From positions 1-17,883 of the forward strand of contig JBCCFX010000067.1 in assembly GCA_039029515.1 (NCBI GenBank): a DNA stretch of 17,883 nucleotides. Reading direction: 5' to 3'. Made by a program: the position numbers and the translations under genes. The DNA is from JBCCFX01 sp039029515. GTDB taxonomy: Bacteria > Planctomycetota > Phycisphaerae > Phycisphaerales > SM1A02. Each line of letters opens with the position of its first letter. Within the stretch, counting starts at the first letter, position 1. Below, piece by piece: positions 9,803-17,804 of the stretch. Below the pieces are notes generated by a model. That model was not told the origin of the DNA, searched no databases, and saw nothing but the letters and a program-made list of their open reading frames with translations.

Positions 9803-12245
9803 CGTCAACAATCCGGTCTTCGATGCGACCGCAGTGGATACGGCATGTACGCATTGCGGCTTGCCGGTTCCGGCAGGATTGCTGGTGCCGGAATCAGAGC
9901 ACCAGTTCTGCTGTCACGGTTGTCAGACGGTGTACGAAACCATTCACGGCTGCGGTCTTGATGGCTACTACCGAATGCGCGAGCGCCTCGGTGCACAGAG
10001 CGACCAGCCGGATGTCAGCACGCACGGATACGAATCGTTCGACGATCCCGCATTCACCGCACGATGGTGTACCGAGCATGACGATGGCACGATGTCATGT
10101 GAGCTTCAAGTGGCCGGCATGCACTGTGCCGCATGCATCTGGTTGATCGAGAAGCTCCCTGCAGTTCTCGACGGCGTGCTTGATTGTCGGGTCCGATTCG
10201 GTGATCGGTGCGTCACGGTGCGATGGAGCCCAGAACACACATCGCTCAGTGCCATTGCGGACCAACTCGATCGCTTCGGGTACCGGCCGCATCCTCGGCA
10301 GGCGGAACAGAGCGTCGTCATTCGTCGCGAAGTTCAATCAGCGTTGATTCGCATTGCGGTTGCAGGAGCGATCGCTGGCAACGTGATGGTGCTCGCATTT
10401 GCGTTGTACGGCGGGATGTTCCATGGCATGGATCGTGCCATGTTCACGTTCTTTCGGTACATCAGCCTCGGACTGACGACGATCTCGCTCGCCTGGCCCG
10501 GCCGAGTCTTCCTGCGTGGTGGGTGGGCAGCAATTCGGACGCGAACCGCGCACATGGACCTGCCGATCGCGATCGGTCTCCTTGCCGGGACGATCTCCGG
10601 GTTGATCAACACGATCCGTGGTGCGGGCGACGTCTACTTTGAATCGGTGACCGTGCTGATCTTCCTGCTCCTGATCGGCCGTGCATTACAGGCGTGGCAG
10701 CAGCGACGCAGTCAGCGCGCGATCGCGTTGCTGTTCTCATTGACACCCGCGACCGCTCGGCGTGTTCAGGGCGATGGCACGGCAGTCGTGCCGATCGAGG
10801 CATTGCAGGTCGGGGAGATCATTGAAGTACGTGCCGGCGAAACCGTTCCCGCCGATGGCGTCATCACACGCGGCACGACCACCGTGGATCGTGCGCTGTT
10901 GTCAGGTGAATCGACTCCGGTCTCCGTTTGCGTCGGCGAGACTTTGCACGCAGGCGTCACGAACTGCGCATCGACCATCCTCGTTGAGATTGAACAGACA
11001 GGTGAGCCCACGCGCATCGGCCGCCTGATGAAACTGGTGGAACGATGCGCGGATGACAAACCGCCCGTCGTGGAGTTCGCGCATCGGATGTCGGGGGTGT
11101 TTGTGGTGGTCGTTGTGTCGCTCGCGATCATCACGGCGACCTTGTGGGCGGTCCTTGAACCGTCGGTGGCGGTCGAGCGTGCGCTGGCATTGCTGGTCGT
11201 GACGTGCCCATGTGCGCTTGGACTTGCGACACCGCTTGCGATGGTTGCATCCCTCGGACGAGCGGCGCACGCCGGCATGCTGATCAAGGGTGGATCCGCG
11301 ATCCAGCACCTTGCGCGACCCGGTCGAATCTATTTCGACAAGACCGGCACGCTGACCGCGGGGACGTTGTCCGTCGTGGATTGGTTCGGACCCGATGAAC
11401 TTCAGGCACTGGCGGCGGCGGCGGAACGCGATTCCTCCCATCCGGTTGCTCGCGCGATTTGTGATGCCTTCGCAGGCGATGAACTCGAATCGCACACCAT
11501 TGAATCGACAGAGACGATCGGTGGCGGTGTTCGGGCAATAGTCGATGGCGATGAGATTGCGGTCGGTTCGCTCAGCTACATTCGCACGTTCGATCGTGTC
11601 ATCAGTAATCAGATTCTGGCGCATGCTGATCGCGCGTGGGCGAGCGGCGCATCGGTCGTGTTCATCATGCGAAACGGTGTGGTCGAAGCAGCCGCAACGA
11701 TTGCTGACCAGCCTCGACCCGAAGCGGTGGACGTTGTTCGACGATTGCGAGCGGACGGCTGGACGATCGGTGTGCTGTCGGGTGATCATCCATCTGTGGT
11801 CCGCGCACTCGCTGCCGATCTCGAGCTCGATGATGAAGCGTGTATCGGCGGTCTGACACCAGAAGAGAAAGTCGAATATGTCCGCGCCAATTCAGACCGC
11901 GAAGCGGTCGTCATGGTCGGCGATGGCGTGAACGATGCGGCGGCGCTCGCGGCGGCGTCGGTCGGCCTTGCCGTCAAGGGCAGTGCGGAAGCGAGCCTGG
12001 CTGCCGCGGATGTGTATCTTGCCCGGCAGGGCATCGGAGCGATCCCGATGCTGCTCGATGGTGCGACTGGCACGATGCGCGTCATTCATCGAAACCTCGC
12101 CATCTCGCTTGGCTATAACACAGTCGGCGCGATCCTCGCGATCACTGGCGTGATCAACCCGCTGATGGCCGCCGTCCTCATGCCGACCAGTTCGCTGACG
12201 GTCGTTGCACTGTCATTCCGATCCCGTGTATTCAGAGGCGTATGA
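9789..12245 (+). CDS. ccoI: Copper-translocating P-type ATPase CcoI (FixI)
   Basis: About 818 aa from the GTG at 9789. The order is: an N-terminal Cys-rich metal-binding domain (CTHCGLPVP, FCCHGC), a heavy-metal-associated domain with GMHCAAC (C113, C116), and membrane helices around the CPC motif (C473-P474-C475). The actuator loop has LSGES, the phosphorylation site is DKTGTLT (D517), followed by SSHPVA (SHP motif) and the hinge VGDGVNDAAAL. It ends NPLMAAVLMPTSSLTV, typical of CcoI. It supplies copper for the CuB centre. The frame is open back to ATGs at 9738, 9747 and 9756, deep in the previous gene. 9747 has a G-run 9 nt upstream, whereas 9789 has a short 14-nt overlap but no clear ribosome-binding site, so the start is uncertain. 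Confidence 0.94.
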   Translation: MSTIDVNNPVFDATAVDTACTHCGLPVPAGLLVPESEHQFCCHGCQTVYETIHGCGLDGYYRMRERLGAQSDQPDVSTHGYESFDDPAFTARWCTEHDDGTMSCELQVAGMHCAACIWLIEKLPAVLDGVLDCRVRFGDRCVTVRWSPEHTSLSAIADQLDRFGYRPHPRQAEQSVVIRREVQSALIRIAVAGAIAGNVMVLAFALYGGMFHGMDRAMFTFFRYISLGLTTISLAWPGRVFLRGGWAAIRTRTAHMDLPIAIGLLAGTISGLINTIRGAGDVYFESVTVLIFLLLIGRALQAWQQRRSQRAIALLFSLTPATARRVQGDGTAVVPIEALQVGEIIEVRAGETVPADGVITRGTTTVDRALLSGESTPVSVCVGETLHAGVTNCASTILVEIEQTGEPTRIGRLMKLVERCADDKPPVVEFAHRMSGVFVVVVVSLAIITATLWAVLEPSVAVERALALLVVTCPCALGLATPLAMVASLGRAAHAGMLIKGGSAIQHLARPGRIYFDKTGTLTAGTLSVVDWFGPDELQALAAAAERDSSHPVARAICDAFAGDELESHTIESTETIGGGVRAIVDGDEIAVGSLSYIRTFDRVISNQILAHADRAWASGASVVFIMRNGVVEAAATIADQPRPEAVDVVRRLRADGWTIGVLSGDHPSVVRALAADLELDDEACIGGLTPEEKVEYVRANSDREAVVMVGDGVNDAAALAAASVGLAVKGSAEASLAAADVYLARQGIGAIPMLLDGATGTMRVIHRNLAISLGYNTVGAILAITGVINPLMAAVLMPTSSLTVVALSFRSRVFRGV

Positions 12246-12252
12246 TGCTGTC

Positions 12253-12396
12253 ATGTCCGTGATCTACGTCGTCTTACCGGTTGCTCTCGTGATTGCCGCG
12301 GTCGCGGTCGGTGCATTTATCTGGGCCGCGCGGCGCGGGCAGTTTGACGATCTGGACACGCCGGCACTGCGAATGCTCGAAGACGACGATTCGTGA
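12253..12396 (+). CDS. ccoS: cbb3-type cytochrome oxidase assembly protein CcoS
   Basis: A 47-aa protein: one transmembrane helix (about residues 3-24, IYVVLPVALVIAAVAVGAFIWA), then RRGQFDDLDTPALRMLEDDD. The GQFDDLDTPA-R-L motif is the hallmark of CcoS, which is needed to insert cofactors into cbb3 oxidase. The ATG at 12253 starts 7 nt after ccoI. An in-frame extension back to 12205 lies inside ccoI and is rejected because it would add a polar stretch before the helix. This is the last gene of the cluster. Confidence 0.93.
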   Translation: MSVIYVVLPVALVIAAVAVGAFIWAARRGQFDDLDTPALRMLEDDDS

Positions 12397-12409
12397 CGCC
12401 GAAGGCGTC
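12395..12409 (+). terminator. Possible hairpin at the end of the cbb3 cluster
   Basis: GACGCC and GGCGTC form a 6-bp stem with the 3-nt loop GAA, starting in the stop codon of ccoS. There is no T-tract after it, so it could equally be an mRNA 3' stabiliser or chance. Confidence 0.25.
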
Positions 12410-12428
12410 TCCGGGGCATCGTTCGGGG

Positions 12429-12458
12429 CTGACACCGGTCCGCCTCGGTTGATATAAT
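12429..12458 (+). promoter_or_regulatory. Sigma-70-type promoter of the tRNA-Ser gene
   Basis: CTGACA at 12429-12434 (five of six matches to TTGACA) and a perfect TATAAT at 12453-12458 are separated by 18 nt. The expected transcription start falls about 12 nt before the tRNA 5' end. This is the clearest promoter in the window. Confidence 0.75.
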
Positions 12459-12478
12459 CCGCGGCTCGCAATCCCATC

Positions 12479-12565
12479 GGACAGGTGGCGGAGCGGTTGA
12501 ACGCGCCGGTCTCGAAAACCGGTTTGGCCTTCGGGTCAACGTGGGTTCGAATCCCACCCTGTCCG
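12479..12565 (+). tRNA. tRNA-Ser, anticodon CGA
   Basis: An 87-nt class II tRNA. The acceptor arms GGACAGG (12479-12485) and CCTGTCC (12558-12564) pair perfectly, with discriminator G at 12565. The anticodon arm is CCGGT-CTCGAAA-ACCGG, giving anticodon CGA, which reads UCG (Ser). A long variable arm typical of tRNA-Ser follows, then the T-arm GTGGG-TTCGAAT-CCCAC. No CCA is encoded. The identity follows from both anticodon and class II shape. Confidence 0.95.
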
Positions 12566-12656
12566 CTTCTGATCGTCATCCGCGGTCCGCTCGAGCTGAT
12601 CCGACTCTCGGATGCCGCGTGGAAGGAGCCACTCGGTCCACCGCGGCCGGAACTGG

Positions 12657-14645
12657 ATGATGCCCGACGACACCCGATCAATTCTTCGTCCGATGCTCTG
12701 CATCGTCGTGCTGGCGGTCGTGACGGCGATGGTCGCATCATCGGGTCGCGATGGTGGGTTTCTCCTCGATGACATCAAGCACGTCCTGAACAACGACTCC
12801 ATTCGCGACCTCGGCGACCTCGGCGCGATCTGGTCCGGTACGAGACGTCCGCTCGTCAACCTGACGTTGGCCATGGATTACGCGCGGAATGCGCTGGAGC
12901 CAACGGGATACCACGTCACCAATATCATCATCCATACTTGCGCTGCGATCATCTGCTTTGTGTTGATCCGACAATCGCTTCGTTTCGTTCGGTTCGATGC
13001 GCGACGAACTGATGTTGTCGCGTGTGTCACGGCGCTGGTGTGGGCCGTGCATCCATTGCAGACGCAGTCGGTCACATACATCATTCAGCGCGGTGAAGCG
13101 CTTATGGGCGTTTTCTACCTGCTGGCGATGCTGGCGTTCGCACTGAGTGTTCGTTCGAAGTTGACATGGATCTGGTGGCTCCTCTGCGCGCTTGCCATAG
13201 CGGCCGGGGTACTCAGCAAAGCCGTCATCGTCACGGTCCCGGTGGCGATGTTCGTCTATGACCGGTGTATTGTCGGAGCGACGGTTCGAGAGTCTCTTCG
13301 GCGACGAGCACCGGTGTACGTTGGGGCGGTGATCGCGCTCCTCCTGCTGATACCACTTGGCGTTGCGACCGGCGTGCTGAACCCCAATCACAGCGGGCCG
13401 GCGACGGTCGGTTTTGCCTATAAGGATGTGTCGCCGTTCACGTATCTGGTGACGCAGTCGCAGGTGATCCTGCACTATCTTCGGTTGTCGGTGATTCCGA
13501 CGCCGTTGATCATTGACTACGGTTGGTTTCCGGCGACGCTCGCCAGCGCGTGGTGGTCGATGCTCCTGGTCGGTCTCATGGTGCTTGGCACGTGCTGGCT
13601 GGTCGTCCGTCGATCACCGTGGGGCATGGTGGCAGCGTGGTTCTTCATCGTGTTGGCACCGACATCGAGCTTTATTCCAATTCGCGACATCGCGTTCGAG
13701 CACCGCATGTATCTGCCGTTGTTGTCGGTGTGCGTGCTCATCGTGGTTGGCGGCGACATCGTCCTGCGCCGATGTGCCGACCGGATGAAGATGCCCGCGA
13801 ACGGTCGCATCTCACTTGCAACTGCATTGGTGCTGATCATGGTGGCAACGCTGGTGGCAATGACGGTCGATCGCAATGCCGACTACGAATCGCCTCAAGC
13901 GCTGTGGGCATCGGTCGTTGAACGGAACCCTGATCATGTTCGTGCCTGGGTGGCGCTTGGGAACGCCTCGGTGCTCGAGGATGATCCACTGACGGCGCGC
14001 AGCGCGTTCCAGCACGCGACGACTATTCCGCCGGACCGTGCTCGACTCGAACCCGATGCGCCGACATACCTCAATGCATGGATCGGTCTGGCCACCGTGC
14101 TTGATGGCACCGGCGACGTCAATGGCGCGATCATCGCGTATCAGGAAGAGGTTCGACGCGATCCGAATCGAATCCGGTCGCACGCACGACTTGGATTCCT
14201 GTTGGAGCAGATCGGCGATGGTGCGCTGGCGATTCAACATCTCAAGGCCGCCAGCGTCGGGAACCCGGATGACGCGGATTCCCGCATGCGACTCGCGAGG
14301 CTGTATGAGGCTCGTGGGCGTGACGACGAAGCGTACGCGATGTACACCGAAGTGATTCTGCTCGCGCCGCGCGCTGCGGAAGCATTCGGCCGCATGGCCG
14401 CAATCGATATTCGAAAAGGCCGCTTCTCGCAGGCAGAACAGTTGCTGCTTGAGGCAAATCGAAGAACGCCGGGCATCGTGGAACTCGAATTCACCCTCGG
14501 TGTGCTGTACGACTCCGCTGGCATGGTGGACGCGGCCGCCGAAGCGTACCGCCGAGCACTCGCGATTGATCCGAATTACGCTCGCGCATCAGACAGACTT
14601 CGTGCCCTTGAAGGCGCGCTGCCCGCTGGTTCTGATGGTCCGTGA
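12657..14645 (+). CDS. TMTC-like membrane glycosyltransferase (GT-C fold) with C-terminal TPR repeats
   Basis: About 662 aa. After a first membrane helix (about 10-28), an acidic pair D38-D39 (FLLDDIKHV) sits in the first extracytoplasmic loop, the usual catalytic position of GT-C enzymes. Next come RPLVNLTLA, a YHVTNIIIH motif and AVHPLQTQSVTYIIQRGEAL, all characteristic of the TMTC/DUF1736 protein O-mannosyltransferase group. Around 9-10 further hydrophobic helices extend to about residue 410. The last ~230 residues are soluble TPR-type helical pairs (for example AEAYRRALAIDPNYARA near the C-terminus). A lipid-linked sugar donor and protein acceptor are inferred from the family. The ATG at 12657 is followed at once by a second (12660); an extension to 12612 is possible but unsupported. 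It lies alone between the tRNA and convergent genes. Confidence 0.8.
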   Translation: MMPDDTRSILRPMLCIVVLAVVTAMVASSGRDGGFLLDDIKHVLNNDSIRDLGDLGAIWSGTRRPLVNLTLAMDYARNALEPTGYHVTNIIIHTCAAIICFVLIRQSLRFVRFDARRTDVVACVTALVWAVHPLQTQSVTYIIQRGEALMGVFYLLAMLAFALSVRSKLTWIWWLLCALAIAAGVLSKAVIVTVPVAMFVYDRCIVGATVRESLRRRAPVYVGAVIALLLLIPLGVATGVLNPNHSGPATVGFAYKDVSPFTYLVTQSQVILHYLRLSVIPTPLIIDYGWFPATLASAWWSMLLVGLMVLGTCWLVVRRSPWGMVAAWFFIVLAPTSSFIPIRDIAFEHRMYLPLLSVCVLIVVGGDIVLRRCADRMKMPANGRISLATALVLIMVATLVAMTVDRNADYESPQALWASVVERNPDHVRAWVALGNASVLEDDPLTARSAFQHATTIPPDRARLEPDAPTYLNAWIGLATVLDGTGDVNGAIIAYQEEVRRDPNRIRSHARLGFLLEQIGDGALAIQHLKAASVGNPDDADSRMRLARLYEARGRDDEAYAMYTEVILLAPRAAEAFGRMAAIDIRKGRFSQAEQLLLEANRRTPGIVELEFTLGVLYDSAGMVDAAAEAYRRALAIDPNYARASDRLRALEGALPAGSDGP

Positions 14646-14662
14646 GATCCGCGTGTGCGACG

Positions 14663-15205
14663 TTATGACTGCGTCCGCGCCATATCGCTGAGCATCGCCT
14701 GCGTTTCATGATCCGTCCACGTCCCGACTTCAGCGCTGTCGAGCGTGTACATATGGATCGTCGAGAGCGGTGGCGTGTAGACGTGCAACGTCACCAGCTC
14801 GCAGCCATCACCCTGATCGTTGTACATGACGTGAATGTCGGCGTCATATGAACCGCACACGTGCCCTGTGGGATACCGATGTGTCACGGTCTCGTGCAGC
14901 ATGCCATCAGCGCCAACTTCGTATTGCGTCTCCGAGGCCACGCCATCAAGGACCTTCACGCCACACGCGGATCCGCGATGATCGTGGATCGGACTCTTCT
15001 GGCCATCTTGCCAGCAGAGTACGAGTGCAGCGTACCCCTTGCCGAGACGAATCAGGTTTCGGCCGTACTTCTCGTCGCAGAACTTGACATGGTCGCACAC
15101 CTCCGCACGGTCGAGGGTGAGCGACTGCATAAGAACGACAAGTTCGTCAATGGGCACGCTGTGGTCGTGCTGATCCAATGCGTCGAAGAATTCGGTAAGG
15201 TTCAT
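14663..15205 (-). CDS. Cysteine dioxygenase family protein
   Basis: A cytosolic 180-aa cupin that oxidises cysteine to cysteine sulfinate. Iron ligands are H74 and H76 (SPIHDHRG) and H125 (DIHVMYN). The substrate-carboxylate Arg is R49 (YGRNL). H141 and Y143 in LHVYTPPL match the active-site His155 and Tyr157 of the mammalian enzyme. C81 (GSAC) takes the place of Cys93, which forms the Cys-Tyr cofactor in mammalian enzymes; many bacterial relatives have Gly there. Length is normal for a bacterial member. No strong ribosome-binding site precedes the ATG at 15205. It is convergent with the upstream mannosyltransferase (17-nt gap) and 70 nt behind the sulfotransferase-like gene on the same strand. 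Related thiol dioxygenases acting on 3-mercaptopropionate cannot be excluded, but the R49 match favours cysteine. Confidence 0.87.
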   Translation of the reverse strand: MNLTEFFDALDQHDHSVPIDELVVLMQSLTLDRAEVCDHVKFCDEKYGRNLIRLGKGYAALVLCWQDGQKSPIHDHRGSACGVKVLDGVASETQYEVGADGMLHETVTHRYPTGHVCGSYDADIHVMYNDQGDGCELVTLHVYTPPLSTIHMYTLDSAEVGTWTDHETQAMLSDMARTQS

Positions 15206-15275
15206 GGTCAGGTCTCGGGTCAGATCCGCCTGTATTCTAGGCGTTTCGGAGCAGCGGTGCGTACGCGCGTGTGAA

Positions 15276-15875
15276 TCACGGCCGGGCCGGCGTCTTGTTC
15301 ACATGCGGAAGCGCATCCTGAGGCGCTGTGCGGCCAACGAATGACGCCAGAGTGCGAAACCCCATAGGATCGCGAATATCGAGCGTGAGGAATTCATCCG
15401 TCGGTCGGTCCGCGAAATACGACGCGATGAATGCGGTGTGCGCGCGATATTGTGCAAGTGCGTCGTCTCGGTCCGGGCGGACACCTTTGCGATCCAGCGA
15501 CCATGCCTCGAGTGATCGTATCCAGGACGCCTCATCGCGCGTGAGATGGATGAACTTGCTGCCGGGAAAGTGTTCGTCCAGCACGGGGATAAGGTCTTCC
15601 TTGAGCCACGGCAGATCGTCGAACGACTCAAATCGCGCAGTGTAGTCGAGCACCTCGTCGATTCGACCTTGCATGTAGAACGCGCGATATACCCGGCGAT
15701 TGAACGACGTGTGGCGGAAGCCGAGTTGTGTGAGTGCTCGGCCGCAGGATGTCGTCCCGGTCTTGTTGTAGCCGACGCAGAAGATTTTGCCGTCGTACCG
15801 CGGACGTCGCATTTGTGTGCGCAGGGCGTTCGCCGCGTTACGGAATTGTCCCGCCGTCTGCCGCATCCTGCCCAT
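15276..15875 (-). CDS. Sulfotransferase-like P-loop protein
   Basis: 199 aa from the ATG at 15875. The 5'-phosphosulfate-binding loop is FCVGYNKTGTTS (residues 32-43; K38, T39, T41, T42) right after the first beta strand. A 3'-phosphate-binding segment is likely at FIHLTRDEASWIRSL. This pattern fits the PAPS-dependent sulfotransferase superfamily, which adds sulfate to carbohydrates or other acceptors; the acceptor cannot be told from sequence. The frame is open back to 15989, but the ATG at 15875 has GGAG six nt upstream and only about 30 residues before the P-loop strand, so it is preferred. At 199 aa it is shorter than typical family members and lacks much sequence after the 3'-binding region. 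It is divergent from the aconitase gene. Confidence 0.75.
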   Translation of the reverse strand: MGRMRQTAGQFRNAANALRTQMRRPRYDGKIFCVGYNKTGTTSCGRALTQLGFRHTSFNRRVYRAFYMQGRIDEVLDYTARFESFDDLPWLKEDLIPVLDEHFPGSKFIHLTRDEASWIRSLEAWSLDRKGVRPDRDDALAQYRAHTAFIASYFADRPTDEFLTLDIRDPMGFRTLASFVGRTAPQDALPHVNKTPARP

Positions 15876-16094
15876 GCGTGGCTCCGTCCTCCGTGCGCAA
15901 CGTGGCACCACGAGTCTGATGGTGCGATCGCCAGTATACGACGGGCGAAAATCATGCCCGGTCATCAATGGTCGGACGGATTGAGGCAAGACGAATCGAT
16001 GTGATCTGCCTATTCTGATACTGAGGACTCGGCGGCCCGCCCGTGCCGGCCCCGTCAGACGCCATCAGACCGCTTGCCTCGGAGGATGATCCCT

Positions 16095-17804
16095 ATGCCG
16101 CGCCCCGGCCATGACCCGTTCAACGCCCAGCAGACCCTCTCCACGCCGCTCGGCGACAAAACCATCTTCCGCCTCGACGCCGTCGGCGATCGGGGCAATC
16201 AGGACGCGATGCCATACTGCGTGAAGGTCCTTCTGGAAGCCGCGCTGCGCAACCATGACGGGCACGTCATCGGCGATGAAGATGTGGATGCCCTCGCACG
16301 CTATGACGGCGCGGCGGTGCGAACGACGGAGATTCCCTTCATCCCCGGCCGCGTGGTCCTTCAGGATTTCACCGGCGTACCGGCCGTGGTCGACCTCGCC
16401 GCCATGCGAGCGGCCATGGTCCGCATGACGGGTGATGCCGGCTCAGCCTCACGCGTCAACCCGCTCGTGCCCTGCGATCTCGTGATCGATCACTCAGTGC
16501 AGGTCGATGCCTTCAACTCCGGCATGGCGCTGACGATCAACAGTGAGAAGGAATTCGAACGCAATCATGAACGCTACGCGTTCCTGAAGTGGGGACAGTC
16601 AGCATTCGATAACTTCCGCGTCGTGCCGCCGGCGACGGGCATCGTGCACCAGGTCAATCTCGAGTACCTCGCGAAGGTCGTCTGGGATCATGGGAACACG
16701 CTCTATCCGGACAGCCTCGTCGGGACGGATTCGCACACGACGATGATCAACGGCATCGGTGTCGTCGGGTGGGGCGTTGGTGGGATCGAAGCCGAAGCGG
16801 TCATGCTCGGTCAACCGATCTACATGCTCATTCCGGAGGTCGTCGGTTTCCGTCTGACCGGCAAGTTGGCTGAAGGATGCACCGCGACCGACCTTGTGTT
16901 GCGCGTGACGCAGATGCTGCGAGCGCACGGCGTGGTCGGCAAGTTCGTGGAGTTCTTCGGGCCGGGACTCGATGCGATGCCTGTCGCCAACCGCGCGACC
17001 ATTGCGAACATGGCACCTGAGTACGGCGCAACGATGGGCTTCTTCCCCGTCGATGATCAGACGCTGCGATACATGAAGCTGACGGGTCGCGACAACGCAC
17101 TCATCGACACCGTTGAGCAGTACTACAAGACGCAGGGCATGTGGCGCGATGACGCTCGAACCATCCGCTATGCCGCAACCCTTGAACTGGATATGTCGAC
17201 CGTCGAGCCGGCCCTCGCAGGCCCGAAGCGACCGCAGGACCGGATCGCACTCAGCGACATGCAGTCCGCGTGGCAGCGCGACTTGTCATCAACGTTCGGT
17301 AAGTCGTCCGGCGAAGGTGGCAGCGCAGCTGCAGCCGTCAGTGGCTCCGGTGGAGGTGCTGCCACTGCCGTCGCTGATGATCCCGGCATGGCCGGCGTCC
17401 CCGTGACGTACGACGGTGCGACTTTCGCGCTGAAGCATGGTGCGGTTGGCATCGCAGCGATCACGAGTTGCACCAATACATCCAATCCGGGCGTCATGAT
17501 TGGCGCAGGACTCGTCGCGCGGAAGGCCCGCGAACGCGGTCTCTCGCGTATGCCATGGGTGAAGACGTCACTTGCACCGGGGTCCACCGTCGTCACGGAG
17601 TATCTCCAGCGTGCAAATTTGATGGATGATCTCGAAGCGTGCGGCTTTTATCTCGTTGGATACGGCTGCACGACATGCATCGGCAACTCCGGACCGTTGC
17701 CGGATGAAATCAGCAAGGCAGTCAACGAACACGATCTGGTGATCGCGTCCGTGTTGTCGGGCAACCGCAACTTCGAAGGCCGCATCTATCGGGGAATACT
17801 CTAA
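16095..17804 (+). CDS. acnA: Aconitate hydratase, C-terminally truncated by an abrupt junction
   Basis: The TCA-cycle enzyme that isomerises citrate to isocitrate; AcnA/IRP1-type members are about 890-900 aa. This frame gives 569 aa. The ATG at 16095 follows GGAGG by 9 nt; a TTG further upstream is discarded. Family blocks are intact: LVGTDSHTTMINGIGVVGWG, SCTNTSNP with C459, and GYGCTTCIGNSGP with C525 and C528. The 66- and 3-residue spacing of these [4Fe-4S] ligands matches E. coli AcnA. A Gly/Ala/Ser-rich insert (about 402-432) precedes the third block. Homology stops right after VLSGNRNFEGRI (about 17786); five unrelated codons and TAA follow. The swivel domain that should come next (NYLASPPLVVAY and onwards) is not found in any frame of the remaining bases. 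As it stands the product would be inactive. Confidence 0.9.
   Translation: MPRPGHDPFNAQQTLSTPLGDKTIFRLDAVGDRGNQDAMPYCVKVLLEAALRNHDGHVIGDEDVDALARYDGAAVRTTEIPFIPGRVVLQDFTGVPAVVDLAAMRAAMVRMTGDAGSASRVNPLVPCDLVIDHSVQVDAFNSGMALTINSEKEFERNHERYAFLKWGQSAFDNFRVVPPATGIVHQVNLEYLAKVVWDHGNTLYPDSLVGTDSHTTMINGIGVVGWGVGGIEAEAVMLGQPIYMLIPEVVGFRLTGKLAEGCTATDLVLRVTQMLRAHGVVGKFVEFFGPGLDAMPVANRATIANMAPEYGATMGFFPVDDQTLRYMKLTGRDNALIDTVEQYYKTQGMWRDDARTIRYAATLELDMSTVEPALAGPKRPQDRIALSDMQSAWQRDLSSTFGKSSGEGGSAAAAVSGSGGGAATAVADDPGMAGVPVTYDGATFALKHGAVGIAAITSCTNTSNPGVMIGAGLVARKARERGLSRMPWVKTSLAPGSTVVTEYLQRANLMDDLEACGFYLVGYGCTTCIGNSGPLPDEISKAVNEHDLVIASVLSGNRNFEGRIYRGIL

Noticed and set aside
15981..16016. TTGAGG ... TATTCT as aconitase promoter
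   Set aside because: The 24-nt spacer is too long for a sigma-70 promoter and no better pair was found.
17787..17804. Intein in aconitase
   Set aside because: Inteins must keep the reading frame open for over 100 codons and start with Cys, Ser or Thr; here the frame closes after five codons beginning with Tyr.
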